Origin: Erigeron canadensis
Taxonomy: Eukaryota > Streptophyta > Magnoliopsida > Asterales > Asteraceae
Assembly: GCF_010389155.1 (NCBI RefSeq)
Contig: NC_057763.1
Coordinates: 34,144,645-34,208,644 of the forward strand
Direction: 5' to 3'
DNA length: 64,000 bases
Shown: one piece after another, positions 60,871 through 64,000 of the stretch
Position numbering within the stretch: position 1 is the stretch's first letter
Layout of the letters: every line of letters begins with the position of its first letter
The notes under the pieces: model-generated
Told to the model about the DNA's origin: nothing
Database searches by the model: none
Seen by the model: the letters and a program-made list of their open reading frames with translations, nothing else
Program-made: the position numbers and the translations under genes

Positions 60871-61704
60871 TCCACTGTACGCATTTTGGTTTACATCCTA
60901 GTCTGTGTTATGTAACTCTTTGGATGTTGGACATTAACTAAAAGGATTTAGAACAATTTACTTGTGCATTCTTCATGAGCTCAGTCTTTTGTGTTACAAA
61001 TAGTTGTTAACTTGTTATAAACTGCATGCATATCAGTTAAAATTTTAATATTAAGTTTCTCAGGAGTTTGAAAATATCGTTGTATGTCGGCAGTAGATAC
61101 ATTGAGCTCAGATTTAATTTTAAGTAAAGTCTGTTCTTCCTATTTGAGGGCTAAAATGATTTCGTGTGCAAAACAAAACAAAAAAAAGGAAAATGTTTTA
61201 CTTTATCTCACATGATCAAAGGAAGCTTGTTGATAATTGTTCAAATATGTATATGTAAATGTAAATAATTTGATTCAATATTGACAAGAAAGAAACTTAA
61301 GAAATCAAAATAGTGCTATCTATAATTAGAATAATATAAATTAAATATTAATTTTTTTTAATTGTATAAATCTTGTAATTACATAATTAGTAATATGATC
61401 ATTTCGACAAGTGTGGTAAGGCGTCTAGTCTCTTCCAAATCTCTTTCCTAATTTTATGCAAAAATAAGGGAAGAGAATGCAGCTAAGAGGGTCTCACTTA
61501 CAACTTTCTATTTTTAACCAGTTTCTTATTTGTTCGCTCCTCCACCGGACACCGTGGGTGATCCTGCCCCCCCCCCCCCCCCCCCCCCCCACACACACCA
61601 TCATAAACGTCGTCCTATGTCACTCATCACTCACTGTAATCATTGTATCTGTCACCAGCCTTCTCAAATCATCTAGGCATCGAACCCATCAATAAATCAA
61701 GGAC
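60871..61704. other. Intergenic between DDRGK1 and the COBRA-like gene
   Basis: 3' UTR of DDRGK1 and presumed promoter of the next gene. It contains the C24 tract. Confidence 0.5.
61567..61590. repeat. Poly-C tract (24 C) followed by (AC)n
   Basis: Twenty-four C and then ACACACAC lie about 115 bp upstream of the COBRA-like ATG, in its promoter or leader. Confidence 0.85.
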
Positions 61705-64000
61705 ATGAGAGTGCTATGGGTATCATGGCTTTTGTTGTTTCTTTGTCACATTTGTATGGCTCAAGATGATGCAACCGGTGGAGATCAAACTCAGATCACA
61801 GTACCAAAGGAGGTCGAAAATTGTAACGGTATCTTCTTACAATATACCTTTGATTCACGACAGAAAGAGTACCCGCATCTCAAGAACGCCACTGCACAGT
61901 CGTGGGCTTTCAAGTCTGAGTTAATACTTGTCAATACAGGCACCACCGAGCTGAAATCATGGGAAGCGTTTATTGGTTTTCAACACGATGAGATCTTGGT
62001 GTCTACCGATGGTGCAACAGTTCTTAATGGTGACAGTTTTCCAATGAAAGTGGAGAAGAACGGAACTCGTCTGACCGGGTATCCACAGGCGGATTTAAAG
62101 ACTGCCATTGACACTGCAGGCGATCTAAGTCAGATGTCGGCTAAGGTTAAATTTAAAGGAACTTTGTTCGGTGTGAAGCTTGGGGGCAACCTCATGCCTA
62201 CAAATATTAAGCTCCAAAATGAAGGCTTTAAGTGTCCCAAAGCAACAACGAAAGCCAGTACGTATTTCTTTCTAGACATTTGCAAGCCTCACTTGTTTTC
62301 TGTTACTGAAATATGATCGATTGACTGGTTTGGAAAATTTAGAACCAGATTCTTTAAATGTTTCTGTCAGTTTGAAGTAGCTGTTGGAAAGCCGTCATAT
62401 AAGTCTAACTAGACTGTATATCTTCCACTGTGTGCATAGTTTGGCTGAAACCAAATATATACCAAGGTTTTGTGTCCAAAATGTCAAACTGAGCTTACCA
62501 GTTTGTTTAAAAGACCAGGATTGTTTGTCTTATGATCTTATTTAAAAAAAAAACGGTAGATTGATAGGAACCGTTTAATCCCATGTACCGAATTGGTACC
62601 CACATAACCCCCAGCAGGGATAGTGTCAAGGTAATTCAACCATTTAAATTCAATTCTGCCTCTGGCAAGATTCGAACTCAGGTTGCTCCTAGAAAGTGGC
62701 AGCTGGTGGCCAACTCTTCTACGAAGAGTTGGTTTATGATCTTATTTATCATTAGACGCAATTCACTTTATTCATAAGGTTCATGACTTCCACGATTTTT
62801 ATACTAACTTCTTGCTTGTTTTTATTGATGAAACAGAAACTATGCATGTGTGCTGTAAAAAAGATCCCAAGTATAAGCCGAAGAAGAAGACACTAAAGTT
62901 CTTTCCTAGAAGAAAAGCTGATCTGTCCATCATATACGACATTACACAGGCATACAAGGGCAATTACCTCGCTGAGGTAACCATCGAGAATGATCACCCA
63001 CTAGGTCGTCTTGATCATTGGAACTTAACCTTTGAATGGATGAGAAATGAGTTTATTTATGATATGCGTGGCGCTTTTACTCGTAAGAAAGAGCTTTCTG
63101 AATGCCTCTACAGTGCAGCAGGACAATATTATCAAGACTTTGATTTCTCTAAAGTCATGAGCTGCCAAAAAAAACCCATCATTTCCGACCTTCCTCCAAC
63201 CATGAAAGATGATGAGAAGATTGGGAAATTGCCATATTGTTGCCGGAATGGAAGCATTTTACCAAAAATCATGAATGCAACTAAATCCAAGTCAGTTTTT
63301 CAGATGAATGTTTTCAAACTTCCGCCTGATTTAAATCGAACCGCCATCAATCCACCTCAAAACTGGCACATTGAAGGCTTTGTTAACCCGCATTACAAAT
63401 GTGGCCAGCCCGTACATATTGACCCAACAGAAACCCCTGACCCGAGTGGCATTGAAGCCACCATCTCTGCCATAGCAAGTTATCAAGTAACTTGCAATAT
63501 AACAAGACCTAAACCCAAAATGGCGAAATGTTGTGTGTCATATTCAGCTTATTATGCCGATTCAGTCGTTCCGTGCAATACTTGCGCGTGTGGCTGTGAG
63601 GATGAAAACACTAGAAAATGTGATGAGGATGCCGCAGCATTGCCACTTCCCGCGGAAGCATTGCTTGTTCCATTTGCTAACAGGACTGCCAAAGTAAGAG
63701 CATGGGCTAAAATCAAGCACTTGGATTTACCAAGAAAGTTACCATGCCCAGATAACTGCCCGATTAGCTTAAACTGGCACGTTGACAGCGATTATAAAAC
63801 CGGGTGGACAGCAAGGGTAACAATATTCAACTGGGAAAGGCGACCCTTTGCAGACTGGTTCATGGCTGTGAAGATGAAAAAAGCATTCCCCGGATTCCAA
63901 AACGTTTACTCCTTTAATGGAACGAAATTACCAAACGTGAACAGGACAATATTTATGCAAGGGTTGCCTGGTTTGAACTACTTGGTGGCATTAACAAACG
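61705..64000 (+). CDS. COBRA-like GPI-anchored protein of the COBL7 subgroup, 3' end outside window
   Basis: Exon 1 is 61705-62257 and exon 2 starts at 62837 and is open to the window end. The intron is phase 1 (donor GCCA|GTACGT, acceptor AAACAG). A signal peptide (MRVLWVSWLLLFLCHICMAQ) is followed by an N-terminal extension of about 170 residues, which marks the COBL7-11 subgroup. The COBRA domain then has WNLTFEW, LPYCCRNGSILP, FQMNVFKLPPDLN, the defining Cys-rich CCVS block (AKCCVSYSAYYADSVVPCNTC), and NWHVDSDYKTGWTARVTIFN. Many NxT/S sites suit an extracellular glycoprotein. COBRA proteins act at the plasma membrane and wall in cellulose deposition. The GPI signal would lie beyond 64000. 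Confidence 0.93.
62545..62733 (-). mobile_element. tRNA-derived SINE, second family, in COBRA-like intron
   Basis: On the minus strand box A TAGAAGAGTTGG and box B AGTTCGAATCT are present, and the 3' end finishes in a T-run. A perfect 15-bp duplication TTATGATCTTATTTA flanks it (62530-62544 and 62734-62748). Confidence 0.75.

Overview
The window is nuclear plant DNA. Genes have GT-AG introns, intergenic DNA is AT-rich, and non-autonomous transposons are abundant. The seed-albumin cluster points to Asteraceae: four genes encode precursors holding two 2S albumins in one chain, with a MAK...LALAFTALVAFA signal peptide and a TTT(I/V)EDENP propeptide, as in sunflower-type preproalbumins. Tribe and species cannot be fixed from sequence alone. 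All gene models below were joined by hand from splice sites and reading phase.

Layout. 1-7036 (+): the 3' end of one ABCB (MDR/P-glycoprotein) transporter and a complete 1241-aa second copy. 7959-10082 (-): a complete five-exon TRAPP subunit BET3/TRAPPC3 (186 aa). 12256-37907: seven 2S albumin genes. Three single-albumin genes are on the minus strand (12.3, 13.2, 15.1 kb). Four double-albumin genes are on the plus strand (20.6, 25.0, 30.7, 36.9 kb). 39.4-42.0 kb (+): eIF1/SUI1 (113 aa) with a long 5'-UTR intron. 42-52.9 kb: gene-poor DNA with SINEs and Helitron-like ends. 52979-54532 (+): thiazole synthase THI4/THI1 (350 aa). 57531-60870 (+): DDRGK1 of the UFM1 pathway (298 aa). 61705-64000 (+): the N-terminal two thirds or so of a COBL7-type COBRA-like GPI protein, cut by the window end.

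The albumin cluster is the most informative part. In the double genes the first albumin domain is intronless and the second carries a phase-2 intron just after its second cysteine. The neighbouring single genes are one intronless gene (15.1 kb) followed downstream, in the same direction, by one with an intron at the same place and phase (13.2 kb), which is the order needed to make a double gene by fusion. The double genes are mosaics: 20.6 and 36.9 kb share an 808-bp tract with one mismatch, and 25.0 and 30.7 kb share exon 2 plus 3' UTR but have diverged introns. A proline-rich insertion pairs 20.6 with 25.0 kb instead. That insertion lies between the propeptide and the small subunit, where cyclic peptides are buried in related Asteraceae albumins.

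Mobile DNA is unusually legible. A 2.2-kb Mutator-like element has ~190-bp terminal inverted repeats and a 9-bp target duplication, and its empty site is visible beside the paralogous albumin gene. Two smaller elements also have 9-bp duplications. Three copies of a tRNA-derived SINE with a TTAC-repeat tail have perfect 13-17-bp duplications. A second SINE family sits in the COBRA-like intron. There are also foldback MITEs, a CACTA end, a hAT-like remnant and several Helitron-like 3' ends.
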